Source: Cryptomeria japonica (Eukaryota; Streptophyta; Pinopsida; Cupressales; Cupressaceae). From it: DNA of 64,000 nucleotides. Shown here piece after piece: positions 51,093 to 64,000 of the stretch. The stretch is from NCBI RefSeq assembly GCF_030272615.1, contig NW_026729138.1, positions 62,001 through 126,000 on the forward strand, written 5' to 3'. Every line of letters starts with the position of its first letter. Position 1 is the stretch's first letter. The translations under genes and the position numbers were made by a program. The notes under the pieces were generated by a model, which saw only the letters and a program-made list of their open reading frames with translations, had not been told where the DNA came from and ran no database searches.

Positions 51093-51591
51093 ACTAGCTT
51101 ACATATATTTGATTTTAATCAAATATATATATATAATACGCCAGAGATATCCTTATCTAGGTGCCTATTAGAGTTCAGGTATAAAAATAGGTGCCTAGAT
51201 AAGGATATCTCTTGGCGTATTATATATATATTTGATTAAAATCAAATATTTGATTAAAATCAAATACATGTAAGCTAGTAGCAGTTGTGGCAACATGGGA
51301 AACAATAAAAAAATTCAAAATAGAACTATATAATATTATATTATTAATGTTTGTTGCAATAATATGTAATATTGTTATTGCAATTATTATTATTATTTTC
51401 TATTTATTTGTACTAAAATAAATTATATTATAATATTATTATATTATTATGTAGAGATATATGAAATTTTAAATATCTATTTCGATTATTTTATATAATA
51501 TAATTGTGTTGCAAGATCAAAGCAAATACTAAAATTTAAGATAATATAAAACTTTATTTAATGATAATATAAAACTTTATTTAATCACAAG

Positions 51592-54112
51592 TATCATGGT
51601 TATGATTAGCATTAGGGTTAACGTTAGTGTTATGGTTAGGGTTAAGGTTTACATCATGGTTCAGGTTAGATTTATGATTAGGGTTAGGGTTATGATAATG
51701 GTTAGGGTTAGCATCAACGTTAGGGTTTGGTTTTGGTTTAGGATTATGGTTATCTTTAAAGTTTAGGATTATAATTAGGATTATGGTTAGGGTTAGGGTT
51801 AGGGTTATAGTTTAATATTAGGGTTAAATTTATGGTTAAGGTTACGGTTTAGTGTCAGGCTTACAATTATAACTGGGGGTATAGTTAGGATTACAATTTG
51901 GTTTATGGTTATGTTTTGGATTGGGGTTAAGGTTCATATTATGGCCAGGGTTAAGGTTTATATTATGGTTAGCATTATGATTAGGGTTAGGGATTAAGGT
52001 TAGGAATATGATAATAGTTAGGGTGTATATAATGGTTAGGGTTAGCATCAAGTTTTGGTTTTGGTATAGGACCATGGTTAGGGTTAAGGTTAGAATTAGG
52101 GTTAGAATTATAATTAGGATTAGGGTTAGGGTTAGGGTTAAGATTGCAATGGAAGATAGTATGTGATGATAGCTATAAGAGTTAGGGTTTTGGTTAGGAT
52201 TAGGGTTGTTAGGGTTAGGGTCTAGATTAGAGGGACTTGTAGAATTATTGATAAAATAATCCTTATAATTGGTTTTAGTTAACAATTAGAGTTATTATTG
52301 TAGGATAATGCTTTGGGTAAGGGTTCAAGTTCAATTAGAATCAGTTATTTAATAAATATTTTTATTAAAATAAATTATATTATATATTACATGGAGATAT
52401 ATGAAATTTTATATATCTATTTAGACTATTTTTAATAATATATATTTGTTCCAAGATCAAAGCAAATACTCAACTCTAAGATATATTAAACTTTATTTAA
52501 CGACAAGTATTATGGTTATGGTGAGGGTTTACATCACAATTGAATGTAGTGTTAGACTTAGGTTTAGGTTTTAGGGTCAGGGCTTAGGATTATGGTTAGG
52601 GTTAGTGTTTACATCATAATTACAGTTAGGGTTAGTGTTTTGGTTCTGGTTAGCATTTAGGGTTAGGATTAGTATTATGGTTATGCTTATGGTAAGGATT
52701 ATGGTTAGGGTCATGGTTTAAATCTTGGTTGGGATTAGGGTTAGAATCATGGTTAGGTTTAGGGTTAAGGGTTATGGTTAGGATTATGGGTAGGATTAGG
52801 ATTTACATAATGGCTAGGGTTAGGGTTGGGATTATGGTTTAGGTTTACATCATGGTTAAGGTTTAGAATTACATCATGGTTAGGGTTATATTATGATTAA
52901 GATTATTAGGGTCATGATTGGGATTATGGTTATAGTTAAGATTATTATTAGTGTCAATGTTAAGACTAATGGTTAGGGTTAGTATTGTGGTTAGTGCTTA
53001 CATCATGGTTAGGGTTAATGTTTACATCATGGTTGAATCTAGTATTAGGTTTAGGGTTAGGTTTACAATTATGGATAGGATTAGGTTTTAGAGTGAGGGC
53101 TTAGGATTATGGTTAGGATTAGGGTTTACATCATAATTAGGATAAGGGTTAGGATTATGGTTTTATTATCATTTAGGGTTAGGATTAGTAAATTATGCTT
53201 ATGATTATGATTATAGTTAGGGTTTAATGTTATGGTAAGGATTACAGTTAGGGTTATGGTTTATATCTTGGTTGGCTTTATGGTTAGAATCATGGTTAGG
53301 TTTAGGTTTTAAGGTTATGGTTAGGATTATGGGAAGGATTAAGATTTATATAATGGTTACGGTTAGGGTTAGGATTAAGGTTCAAGTTTAGGTCATGGTT
53401 AGGGTTAAGAATTACATCATGGTTAGGGTTATATTAGGATTAAGATTATTAGGGTTATGATTGGGATTATGGATATAGTTAGGATTATTATTAGGGTTAG
53501 TGTTAAGATTAATTATTAGAGTTAGGATTATGGTTAGGATTTACATCATGGTTAGGGTTAGGGTTAAGGATATAGATTATGGTAAGGGTTAAGGTTTACA
53601 TAATGGTTAGGGGTAGGGTTTACATCATGGTTGTATGTAATGTCAGGTTTAGGGTTAGGGATACATTTATGATTAGGGTTAGGTTTTAGGGTCGGGACTT
53701 AAGATTGTGGTTAGGTTTAGTGTTTATATCATGGTTAGTGTTATGGTTTTGGTGAGCATTTACGGTTAGGAATAGTATAATGGTTAAGGTTTACATCATG
53801 GTTAGGGGTAGTATTAGGTTTAAGGTTAGGGTTTAATTTTGTTTAGAGTTGGGGTTATGGCTCAATTTGGTTTATGGTTCAATTGGGTTAGGAAATCAAT
53901 TTTAGGAAATCAACTTTAATTATTTATAGGAAATCAATTTTAATTAGGATTAGGGTCCAGCTAGGGTCACTTTTAATTCTATGGTTAGAGTTAAGTTTAG
54001 GGTTCAAGTTCTAGGTAGTGTTTAATTATAAGGTTAGAGTTAAGTTTAGGTTTAGGTTTCAATTATGGTAATATTAAGCTTAGGATTGGTATTATGCTAC
54101 AATTAGGGTTAA
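51592..54112 (+). repeat. Degenerate TTAGGG-like array (copy 2, left arm)
   Basis: Same array as 4205-6725, with the G-rich strand on plus and a mainly hexameric register. Confidence 0.85.
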
Positions 54113-56854
54113 TATTATAATATTATGCATTGATAAAATTTATTATCTATTTCTTATGAAATATTAATGAAAATCTTCATTATTATATAAAAAAATTTCA
54201 ATACTTCTATAAAATAAATACCTTTAAACATTGTTCTAATAAAATTAAGACATTTTAAAATAGCTTAAAGTTTTGTATAATTGAAAAGTAATTGATATTA
54301 TTTAAATTTGATTTGCAATGTAGATAATGATATGCATAAACATTCCCCATCCATCAAAATGCATATTTGGTTGATAAAAACAATCATTTTTGTAAATCAA
54401 GCAAATCTAGATCATTCTTGAATCCATAAATCACAAGTTCCTTATATTTGATTCATTGCTTGATTTGCAAAGTTTGTAATTCTTAAAGTGCATATTTTTA
54501 ATTTAGATACACTTTTATATGCATTTGAAATACTTTTATAGATTAATTAGTTTATTTTTTGATTGAATGTCAATATATGCAAGCCTTTGTAGAGAGGGGC
54601 TCAAGCATATACCTCTTAAAGCATGTTTTGTGTACCATACAAACTACTTACTCTAAAGAAGAAGGCATAAATCCTAAACTAAAATAGATTTATTTTGTCA
54701 ATGGTAACGTTGTACAACTGGAATAGGAGAACTAATTTTCTTTATATGAATTTGAAAATTAAAAGTTGCTTAATCAAATTTTGGAAGTAATAAAATTTCA
54801 ATTTTTACATTATATTAAAACTCAACTAAGAGATAAATCAAATATAAATAGAAAATTCACATCTACATGATAAATTATAAATTATTTTGTTAAATTAGAA
54901 ACATTATAACTTTATGATTAAAATTGAGAAACAATTTTTTTTATTTTTATCTTTCTAAAAACTAAAAATTATATATTATTTTTGAAATATTTGTGTAGCA
55001 TGTAATTTTGATTTTTTGAATTTAGAAACATTATATGTTTATGTTTGAGAATTAGAAATATAGAAAATTAAGATTATTTCTTTCCTTTTCCTATCAAAAT
55101 ATTGCACTTATTTTTCTATTAAAATATTCCTTTTATTTTTATTATTGAAAAAATAAAGATCTAAATAAAAGTTGATGATATCTTAATAGAGTGCTACTAA
55201 GAATGCATTGGTTTAATATTGAATATATATCCTCTCCCACTCTTGCTCCAAGTATGAACATTATTTTTTGAAACTTGTAAATGAACATTATAATATGATA
55301 TCTAATGAACCTGGGAGACTAATAAAATAGCCTACCTACACACTACTAAGATCCAGAATTATAATTATTTTTTGAAACTCGTAGAGACATTATTTTTAGA
55401 TAATACAAAAAAAAAATTATTTTTTGAAACTAGTAGAGACATTATTTTCAGATAATACAAAAAAAATCTTAAGATAAAGAAAAGAGCTTTAAAATCTAGA
55501 AAGAAAATAAAAGCTTGGAAATAGAAAAAACTAACAAAAAATTAAAATGAGGTATACCTGATCTGGGTGAAACTCCAAGTTTTCTACAGAGTAGAAACAC
55601 AAAAAAGTTTCGGTGCAGAAGAGAAGAAAATATAGTCCTTTAAGTGTCAGAAACAAAGAGATTACAATGTTCATTAAAGCAATCTAGATTACCCTTAATA
55701 TCTCTTTTTTATTCACCTTCGGTTCTTCCTCAATTAATCTTCGCTCTCCTAGGATAAAAGCCTCATTTTTCTTGTAGATACTCCATGTCTGTATACAAAT
55801 CAAAGGCTTCATTAGAAGGTCATTTAGATAGTCATTCAAATGAGAGCGAGTTCTATGTAGCAATAATTTTGTACAAAATAAAACCAAACAAAGAAATGTA
55901 AAATGAAAAACTACGTACCAATTCCAGAAGCCTATCTTGATATGTTTCCTAATTATGCAAAACATAAAATGGTAGCTTTCAATTTGTTCTTATGTGAATC
56001 TGTTGTAAACCCAATTGGCAATCATATTAAATGCGTAGTCCTCTAGTTTGGAAAGGATTTGTTTCTTTTTAAAGCTATTGGGAGTGGAGAAATTGAAACA
56101 CTTGCCCAAACACATCCAGTGATGGAGAATATAAATTAAATCAGAATGCATATGGCTTTGTAACTGACTCTTTGCAATTCCACAAGTTTCATATTTTTTC
56201 ATTTATGTTTTGTAACTGTTTCCAAATCATCAGTTTTCTTTAGTGTTTATATAGAATATTCTATTTTTATTCTATCCTTCATTCCCCCTGCTGTGACTAT
56301 ATAGGAACGCCTCTCAACGTAAATATCAATAAATATCTATATTAATAATTTTAATCATAAATTAAATTAGCTTTATAGTTTTATTATAATCCTTCCAATA
56401 TGATACCTTTGGAAAGAAGTTAGATTCAATATAATGTATTTAAAATTTCTAATTTATCATATAGATATGACTTTTCTATTTATATTTACACAAATATTTC
56501 AAAAATAATAAATAATTTTTTAATTTAGAAAGATCAATAAGAATTTCTATGTTAATAATTTTAATCATAAACTCAATTTGGACTTATAATTTTATTCTAA
56601 TCCTACCAATATGATAGCTTTGGTTATATTGAGCATGAAAGTTAGATTCAATTATAATGTATTCATTTAAAATAATTTGATTGGATGTCTTTACATTGTG
56701 GGTTTCATGGTAAATTAAACAATAAGTTATTTTTGGTTGAGTTGTGTTTGACTCCTACATGGGAGGTATACTTTTACTCTAAATTCTCTTTCCTAAATAT
56801 ATTTTCTATTAAGCATAAAATATATTTAATTTGTATGTTTTAAATAGTCATTGT

Positions 56855-59800
56855 TATGGTTAAGATCAAAATTTAACACTAACCCTAACCTTAGCTAATT
56901 GAAATGTTATTGAATTGTAATACTAACCCTAATTGAAATTAATTGAATTGTAATACTAAATAGATCTTTATTCAATAATCAAACCCTAACCCTAATTGAA
57001 CCCTAATCATAATTAAATTACAACCCTAACCTTAAGCCAAATGTAATTGAATCATAACCCTAATTCTAACCCTGATTGAATTATATTACTAACTGTAACT
57101 ATAACTAAATCCTTACCATGTAATCAAACCTTAAGCTTCATATATCTCTAATCTAGAGCTAATTAAATCCTAACCCTAATTAAACCATAACCCTAATTAA
57201 ACCTTAGGCCCAACCTTAAACTATAGCCCAAACCCTAACCCTAACCACAAGCTTTATCCTAGAATAATAACTTTAATGATAACCTAATCTTTATGATAAC
57301 CCTAATTTAACCTTAATGGAACCCTAACCGTAATTAAATTATAGCCCAAACTTTAAGCCTAATGTAATTGAATCATAACCCTAATTCTAACCCTAATTGA
57401 ATTATAATACTAATGCTAACTATAACTAAATCCTTACCATGTAATCAAACCTTAACCTTCATATATCCCTAATCTAGATATAATTGAATCTTAACCCTAA
57501 TTAAATCTTTGTACTAACATAACATAACCCTAATCAAGTAAAACTTTTGGTTTCGGGTCCAAGTAAAACCCGTTTACCTTTAGAAAAAACATAACCCTAA
57601 TCAAACCTTATCCCCAACCTTAAACTATAGCCCAAACCCTAACCCTAACCCCAAGCTTTATCCTAGAATGGTAACTTTAATCATAACCTAATCTTTACCA
57701 TAACCCTAATCTAAACCTAAAAACAACCTAACCCTAAAATTAATCCTAACCTTAATAAAACCATATCTTTAACAAAAATCTAGAAACCCTAAGGTATTGT
57801 TAACCCTAAACTTAACCTAACACCTAATTAAACCTTTATGCTAATGAAACCCATAACTTGACCCCATCCTTAATTAAATGGTATGCTTAACACTAATTAA
57901 TTGTTATCCCTAACCTTAAAATCAAGATTCATTATAAAGTCCTAACAACATATTTTATCCTCAACCCTAACCCTATCCGAATCTTAACACTATTTATAAC
58001 CCTAATTGATTTTATAACCCTAAGCCTATCTAAATCTTAACACTATTTATAACCCTAACCCTAAACATGATATTAAAAATAACATTAATCCTGACACTAA
58101 CCCTTAACCCTAGCCCTAACCATGATGTAAACCCTAACCCTAGCCATAATTCAAATCATAACTGTAACCTTAAGCCTAATCGTAAACCTAACCCTAACTG
58201 CAACCCAACCATGATGTAAATCATAACCTTAACCATAATCCTAACCATAACTCTAAACCTTAACCCTAACCTAACCATAACCATAAACCCTAACCCTAAC
58301 AATAATATTTAGCCATAACCCTAAAACCTAATCCTAACCATAACCATAACCTTGACCATAACTCGAAACCTATTTATAATCTTAATCCTAACCTTAAACC
58401 CTAACCCTAACCTTAATATTAAACCCTAATCCCAACCATAATCCTCAACCTAACCCTAAGCACATGTGATGTAAATCCTAAACCTAAACCTAACCTAAAC
58501 CCTAACCCTAAACCTAAACCTAACTCTAGCTATGATGTAAACCCTAACCCTAGCCATAATCATATGGCCCTAACCATAATCCTAAACCTAACCTTAACCA
58601 TAACCATAACCCCAAATCATAACCCTAATCATAATCCTTACCGTAACCCTAATCATAACTCTAACCTAGCCACAATCCTAAACCTTAACACTAACAATAA
58701 TTCTACTATAAACTTAACCCTAACCAAAATTAAACTTTATTCCTAATCTATTATTAACCTTAATGTAATGGAACTATAACCCTAATTCTAACCCTAACTT
58801 TGATGTAGACCCTAAATGTAATTGTAACCCTAACCATAAACTTAACCTTAAAACTAAACCCTAACCCTAACCATAATCTTAAACCCTAACTCTAACCCTA
58901 ACCCTTAACCTTAATCCCTCTGATTGAATGATAACCCTAAACTCAACTCTAACCATAGATTTGAACCCTAAATAAAACTTGATCCCTAATCTAACCATTT
59001 AATTGAACCGTATTCTTAAACTTAACCCTTTTCCTCAATTGTAACCATAATTGAATCCTAGCCCTAAACTTAACCCTAACCGTAATTGAACTCTAATCCT
59101 AACCCTAATCTTACCCAAACCCTAATCCTAATTGAAGTGTAATACTAATTTAACCCTATAACCCTAATGTAGTTGAATAACAACCCTAATTCTAACCATA
59201 ATTATACTCTAGCACTAACTGTAGCTCAACCTTTATAATAACCTAACCTTAAAATTAACCTTAACCGTAATTACTATTTAAACCTTATTTTGAACCTCAA
59301 CCATAACCCTAAAGTGACCTTGATTGTAAATCCAACCTATGCTTGACGTTATCTCCAATCTTTATGCTAACATAACCCATAACCCTAATTAAATTATAAT
59401 GCTAACCTTCAAACAGAGCTCTATTATATAGCCGAAAACCTAACAACATGCTTTATCCTCAAATCCTAACCCTTCCCGAGTCATAACACTTACTAACCTT
59501 AATTTATTTATAATTCTAACACTAATCCTAATTAAACCCTATCCCTAACCCTAATACTGATTCTAATTGAACCTCAACCCTTACCCCAAGCATTATCCTA
59601 CAATAATAACTCTCTATCATTAACTAAAACAAAATATAACTTTTATTTTATCTATAATACTATAACTCCCTCTAATTTATACTGTAACCCCAACCCTAAC
59701 TTGATAATGACCCAAAACCTAACTTTATATCTAACCCAAAACCTAACCCTAACCCTAACAACCCTGATCCTGACCCAAACCCTAACTCTTATATCTATCA

Positions 59801-60942
59801 TCACATACTATCTTTCACTGCAAACCCTAACCCTAACCCTAATCCTAATTATAAGCCTAACCCTAATTTTAATTATAATCACTCATTATAATCTTTAAAC
59901 CTTACCCTAATTATAATCACTAAGACTAACCCCAATACTAACCCTAACTCTATCCCTAATTATAATCCTAACTATAACTCAACCCTAACCCTAACCTCAA
60001 TTTTAATTATAATTATAATCACTAATTATAATCTTTAACCCTCATGCTAATTATAATTATAACCCTAACCCTAACCCTATTCTAGCCCCAACCCTAATCC
60101 CGACCCAAACCCTAACTCTTATAGCTATCATCATGTACTATGTTTAATTACAATCTTAACCCTAACCCTAACCCTAATCATAATTATAATTCTAACCATA
60201 ACCCTAACCCTAATTTTATTTATAATTAATAATTATAATCTTTAACCCTAACCCTAATTACAATCACTAAGATTAACACCAATCCTAACCCTTGCCCCAA
60301 CCCTAACCTAATAATAACCCAAAACCTAACTTTATATCTAACCCAAAACCTAACCCTAACAACCCTAATCCTAAGCCAAACCCTAACTCTTATATTTATC
60401 ATCACATATTATCTTTCATTGCAATCTTAACCCTAACCCTAACCCTAATCCTAATTATAATTCTAACCCTAACCCTAATCCTAACCCTAATTTAAATTAT
60501 AATTACTAATTATAATCTTTAAACCTTACCTTAATTATAATCACTAAGACTAACCCCAATACTAACCCTAACCCTGATTATAATTGTAACCCTAACCCTA
60601 ATTCTTACCCTAACCCTAATTCTAGCCCTAACCCTAACCCTAATTATAATTCTAACCCTAACCCTAACCCTATTCTAGCCCCAACCCCAATCCTAACCCA
60701 AACCCTAACTCTTATAGCTATCATCACATACTATCTTTAATTGCAATCTTAACCCTAATCCTAATTATAGTTCTAACCCTAACCCTAACCCTAATTTTAT
60801 TTATAATTAATAATTATAATCTTTTACCCTAACCCTAATTACAATCACTAAGATTAACCCCAATCCTAACCCCCAACCCTAACCTGAATCCTAAGTATAA
60901 TACTAACCCTCATTATAATTATAACCCTAACGCTCATTACAC
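56855..60942 (-). repeat. Degenerate CCCTAA-like array (copy 2, right arm)
   Basis: Same array as 9468-13555, including the amplified higher-order block (here about 59777-60747). Confidence 0.85.
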
Positions 60943-61003
60943 TCACAACAATATAAATTAATAATAATAATATATTATAATAATATTACACAAATGAAAA
61001 GAA

Positions 61004-61036
<33 letters not shown>

Positions 61037-61619
61037 TGCAATAATAATATTACAAATTATTGCAACAAACATTAATAATATTATATTATATAGTTTTGGT
61101 TTGAATTTTTTATTGTTTCCCATGTTGCGTTGCGACTGCTACTAGCTTATATATATTTGATTTTAATCTCACACACAAACACACACACATATAAGCTAGT
61201 TAATATTTACACAACCTACATTACCGCAACTTGAGCGGACTAAGTCGTGGCTAAGTAGGATAGCGATACTTTAACCTCGTAAGACTATGATTAAAAGTAA
61301 AATGGCTATAAAGAAAGTTGAGATATATATATATTTTCGCATTCTTTGTAAACTTATACCACCGCCTTCACATAGTGGAGAGGCAGGAAGATAGCATGAG
61401 GATGGGAATCTGATGGAGCTAATGAAATTCATTCCTAATTAAATACAAAATTAGCTTCATATATTTGGGAAATGCAAACAACCATTTTCATTAATTAAAA
61501 AGGGAACCGTTTGGAGTCCATAGCATATATACGGTAAAGGAAATTATTTAGAGGACATGACTTTCATTTGGAAAAAACTTTTTCGACAAAAATATAGGAG
61601 CTATGAAAAAGATTAGAAG

Positions 61620-62394
61620 CACGCCTGGAATTTGACAGGTTATATGGCCGTTTTTGCACTTTTAGATCGTATATTACAACTAATAAAATTAGTGGACCGT
61701 AAGTATTGATACGCTATTTTTTCCACAAACGGTATATATGACACTTAAAATTATTAATAAGCCGTAATATTATAATAGGTAATATATATTGAAATATATT
61801 ATTTTACAATGTTTATTATAAATATATGAATTTATTTAGAATATTTTTAAATGGTATGATTAAGATATAATTATTTCTAATTTTATATTATTTTTATATG
61901 AATTTTTAGTATGTTTTTCTTATATAAATTTAGAAACTTTGTCAATTTAGTTTTTAATATTTTTTAAAAGATTGTCTTAAATATCAATATAGAAACTTCT
62001 AACAATTGAAATGATAAGATATAATCATTTCTAATTTTTTAAAATATTGTAATAAAAAAATCTAAAATGGTTTCTATTTTTATAATAAACAAGATTTTTG
62101 GGTTGAATTTAGAAACTTACAAGTAAATTTAAGATTTTTTTAGTGCATTACTAATTTATCATTGTTTTTCAAAGTTTTACTTTTTTTTATAGAATTATTT
62201 CTTTTCACCTCAATTGAATTTTATTGGAACTTCAATTCTATGAAGCTTAAAGAATTTATATTAAACTATTCACAAATTAAAAAAAAATTGACACTTAACA
62301 TTTTTTTAAAAACGTAAAATGAAAGGCATTAAAATTACTAAACCGTCATAAAAAATTATATGACAGGCAGGGGTGGCCGTCAAATTCCAGGCCT
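61620..62394. mobile_element. Mutator-type MITE, 775 bp, with 9-bp target-site duplication (copy 2)
   Basis: Counterpart of 14233-15007 with the same GATTAGAAG duplication on both sides (61611-61619 and 62395-62403). Two of the five differences between the long copies fall inside it (61640 and 62326). The insertion predates the long duplication. Confidence 0.8.
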
Positions 62395-64000
62395 GATTAG
62401 AAGTCATGCTTCAAAAGGATTTTGATTAAGCTAGCACTACTCCTGTTGAAGCCAGCTAGGAAGAAAGTTGGACGTAAGTCATTGTTTGTAATCATTTGTT
62501 TACTTGAAAAATAATATGAGTTGAGGGTATGAATTATCACACTATTTTTATAGGAAGAATACCATGGAAAATCACAATGAAAAATTTCGCTCATTCTTTT
62601 CAAAAGAACATTACGACTTAATGAAAGCCATAAAACGGAGACAAATGAACTCTTGTGGAATGAAAACTTTAAAAAAACTACATTATCCCCATTGGTAATT
62701 ATGGCTCACGTTAGTAAACAGAACAGCCAAGAAGGGTATAATCCATATACAATTCAATGGCAAATACTAGCTGGAAATGGTCAAGGATTGGCCATATTCC
62801 ATTGCAAAACAAGGAATGAGATTGCTGCAAATTGCATTACCTTCACTTCTGCAAATAAAAGATTGTATTGATATGATAAAAAAAATTATCAGAAAAAAGA
62901 AGAATGGTTAATTCAGTATCTCTATTATATGAAGGAATTCATTCTTGTGTTCTCTATTATATGAAGGAATTCATTCTTGTGTTCTTGAGTGAGTAGGTTA
63001 CTAGCTCAAGAACACCAGTATGAATTCAGTATTTCAATGGAAGGTTTTCTCTTAGAGTAATTGACATCACAAACTAGTTAATTTGAATATTTAACCTGAG
63101 TCAAAACATTAATGTCAGTCAATGAGCCTCTTTAGAGTCTAAATGCAATTGGCTTCTAAGATAAGTGTAATGGCTTGAAAAACCTCCTTAGGTTAAAGTC
63201 TTACCAAGGAGGGTGATGAACAATGACTATATGCATATGTGTGTTGCAACTCTTAAATCCTTTGACCAAGGTGATACTACAAACTATAAGTGTCAGTTAG
63301 TTCTTTGATCCAACTATACAACCCAGTTAGAGGTCATACTTGTTAGGAGTAGCCTATGGTGTGTGAACAACTAGGGATTGTGTAGGGTCAAGCACTAGTC
63401 TCATATGACATTAATCCAACTTCTTTTACTTCCCTACGAAACGTCGAGCCTTTCCAGTTGGAAATGGCACGGAGGACTAGTAAGTCCGTGGTTAGACAAA
63501 AAAAGTGCTTTGATGATACTTTTCCTCTCCAATCAATGTAAAGACCACTTAAAGTTCAAAATGAGAATTTGGAAACTGTAAACACTAAAACTCTCTTGAA
63601 TCCTTGCTTATGTTGTACTTGGTTATGGTTATGCAGTTATTCTTATGCAAATATTTAACATCTTATATAGTGTACTCTCCTTCTTTCAGCTTCAAAAAAA
63701 AGTCACTTGAATTTTTTATGCTTAGAAATTTTAGTTCAATATTTATATTGTTGCAAATGGTTTAGTAGCTAGATATTGCTTGTTACAATACTATAATTAT
63801 AAAATAAATTCATTTTAAAAAATTGTTGTTCTTCACAAAGGATCCATCATATTTAATTGAGCAACTTTATATCTCCATGTCAAATCTACTAATATCCTTC
63901 AATTGACTAATCTCAAAATTTAAAGGTCTCTCTTATGAACATATTGTTGTATTTTAAAATACATTCTCCCCCTAACATTGTTAGTGAAGACTATTCTATG
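62395..64000. other. Intergenic, short repeats only, cut by the window end
   Basis: Same as 15008-16613, including the 32-bp tandem duplication and hairpin (62919-63028) and the start of the diverged direct repeat (from about 63842). No gene is supported. Confidence 0.4.

Larger units (their letters stand above)
51093..61200. mobile_element. 10.1-kb inverted-repeat element with telomere-like arrays (copy 2)
   Basis: Counterpart of 3706-13813. It has the 187-bp hairpin at 51093-51279, the TTAGGG-like arm at 51592-54112, the AT-rich centre at 54113-56854, the CCCTAA-like arm at 56855-60942 and the terminal inverted repeat at 61141-61200. Differences from copy 1 inside it are at 51587 and 60770. 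Confidence 0.7.
47388..64000 (+). repeat. Right copy of the near-identical long direct repeat
   Basis: Partner of 1-16613 at a constant offset of 47,387 bp, with the five single-base differences listed there. It begins inside the LRR coding region only because the window begins there in the left copy; the true left boundary lies before base 1 of the window and before 47388. Confidence 0.95.

Overview
This is nuclear DNA from a land plant, probably a large repeat-rich genome. The plant call rests on an intron-split TIR-NB-ARC-LRR resistance gene, Mutator-type MITEs, GT-AG introns and abundant AT-rich intergenic sequence. A gymnosperm is my best guess from the style of the TIR-NB-LRR protein and the gene-poor, transposon-dense layout, but the sequence does not prove it. 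There are no operons, rRNA genes, tRNA genes or CRISPR arrays. Almost everything outside one resistance gene is mobile or repetitive DNA. || Layout. Bases 1-16613 and 47388-64000 are the two visible parts of one direct repeat with a constant offset of 47,387 bp. I found five single-base differences and no net indel. Each copy carries, in order: the 3' part of a TIR-NB-LRR gene; about 3 kb of AT-rich DNA; a 10.1-kb inverted-repeat element built from degenerate TTAGGG-like repeats (3706-13813 and 51093-61200); and a 775-bp Mutator-type MITE with a 9-bp target duplication (14233-15007 and 61620-62394). || The middle holds: an 8.8-kb DNA transposon (17247-26090) with terminal inverted repeats, GTACG-rich subterminal repeats and two convergent decayed genes, namely a ten-exon gene of unknown function and an RNase-H-fold transposase-like gene; a 1.6-kb satellite of a 20-bp unit laid down in both orientations, followed by a (CT)n tract (29200-31028); a 1.6-kb tandem duplication (32025-35217); two DNA-transposon insertions (38819-38997 and 39162-40100); and the resistance gene. 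|| The resistance gene runs from 40344 to 48146. It has a TIR exon, a 5.38-kb intron holding an antisense retroelement gag fragment, and an NB-ARC-LRR exon. The NB-ARC-LRR exon is open and all its nucleotide-binding motifs are recognisable. The TIR exon has an in-frame TAG just before the conserved WCLxE motif that carries the NADase glutamate. The gene is therefore either a pseudogene, a source of a TIR-less product, or affected by a sequence error. The 3' end of a second copy of the gene, 47.4 kb upstream, occupies bases 1-759.
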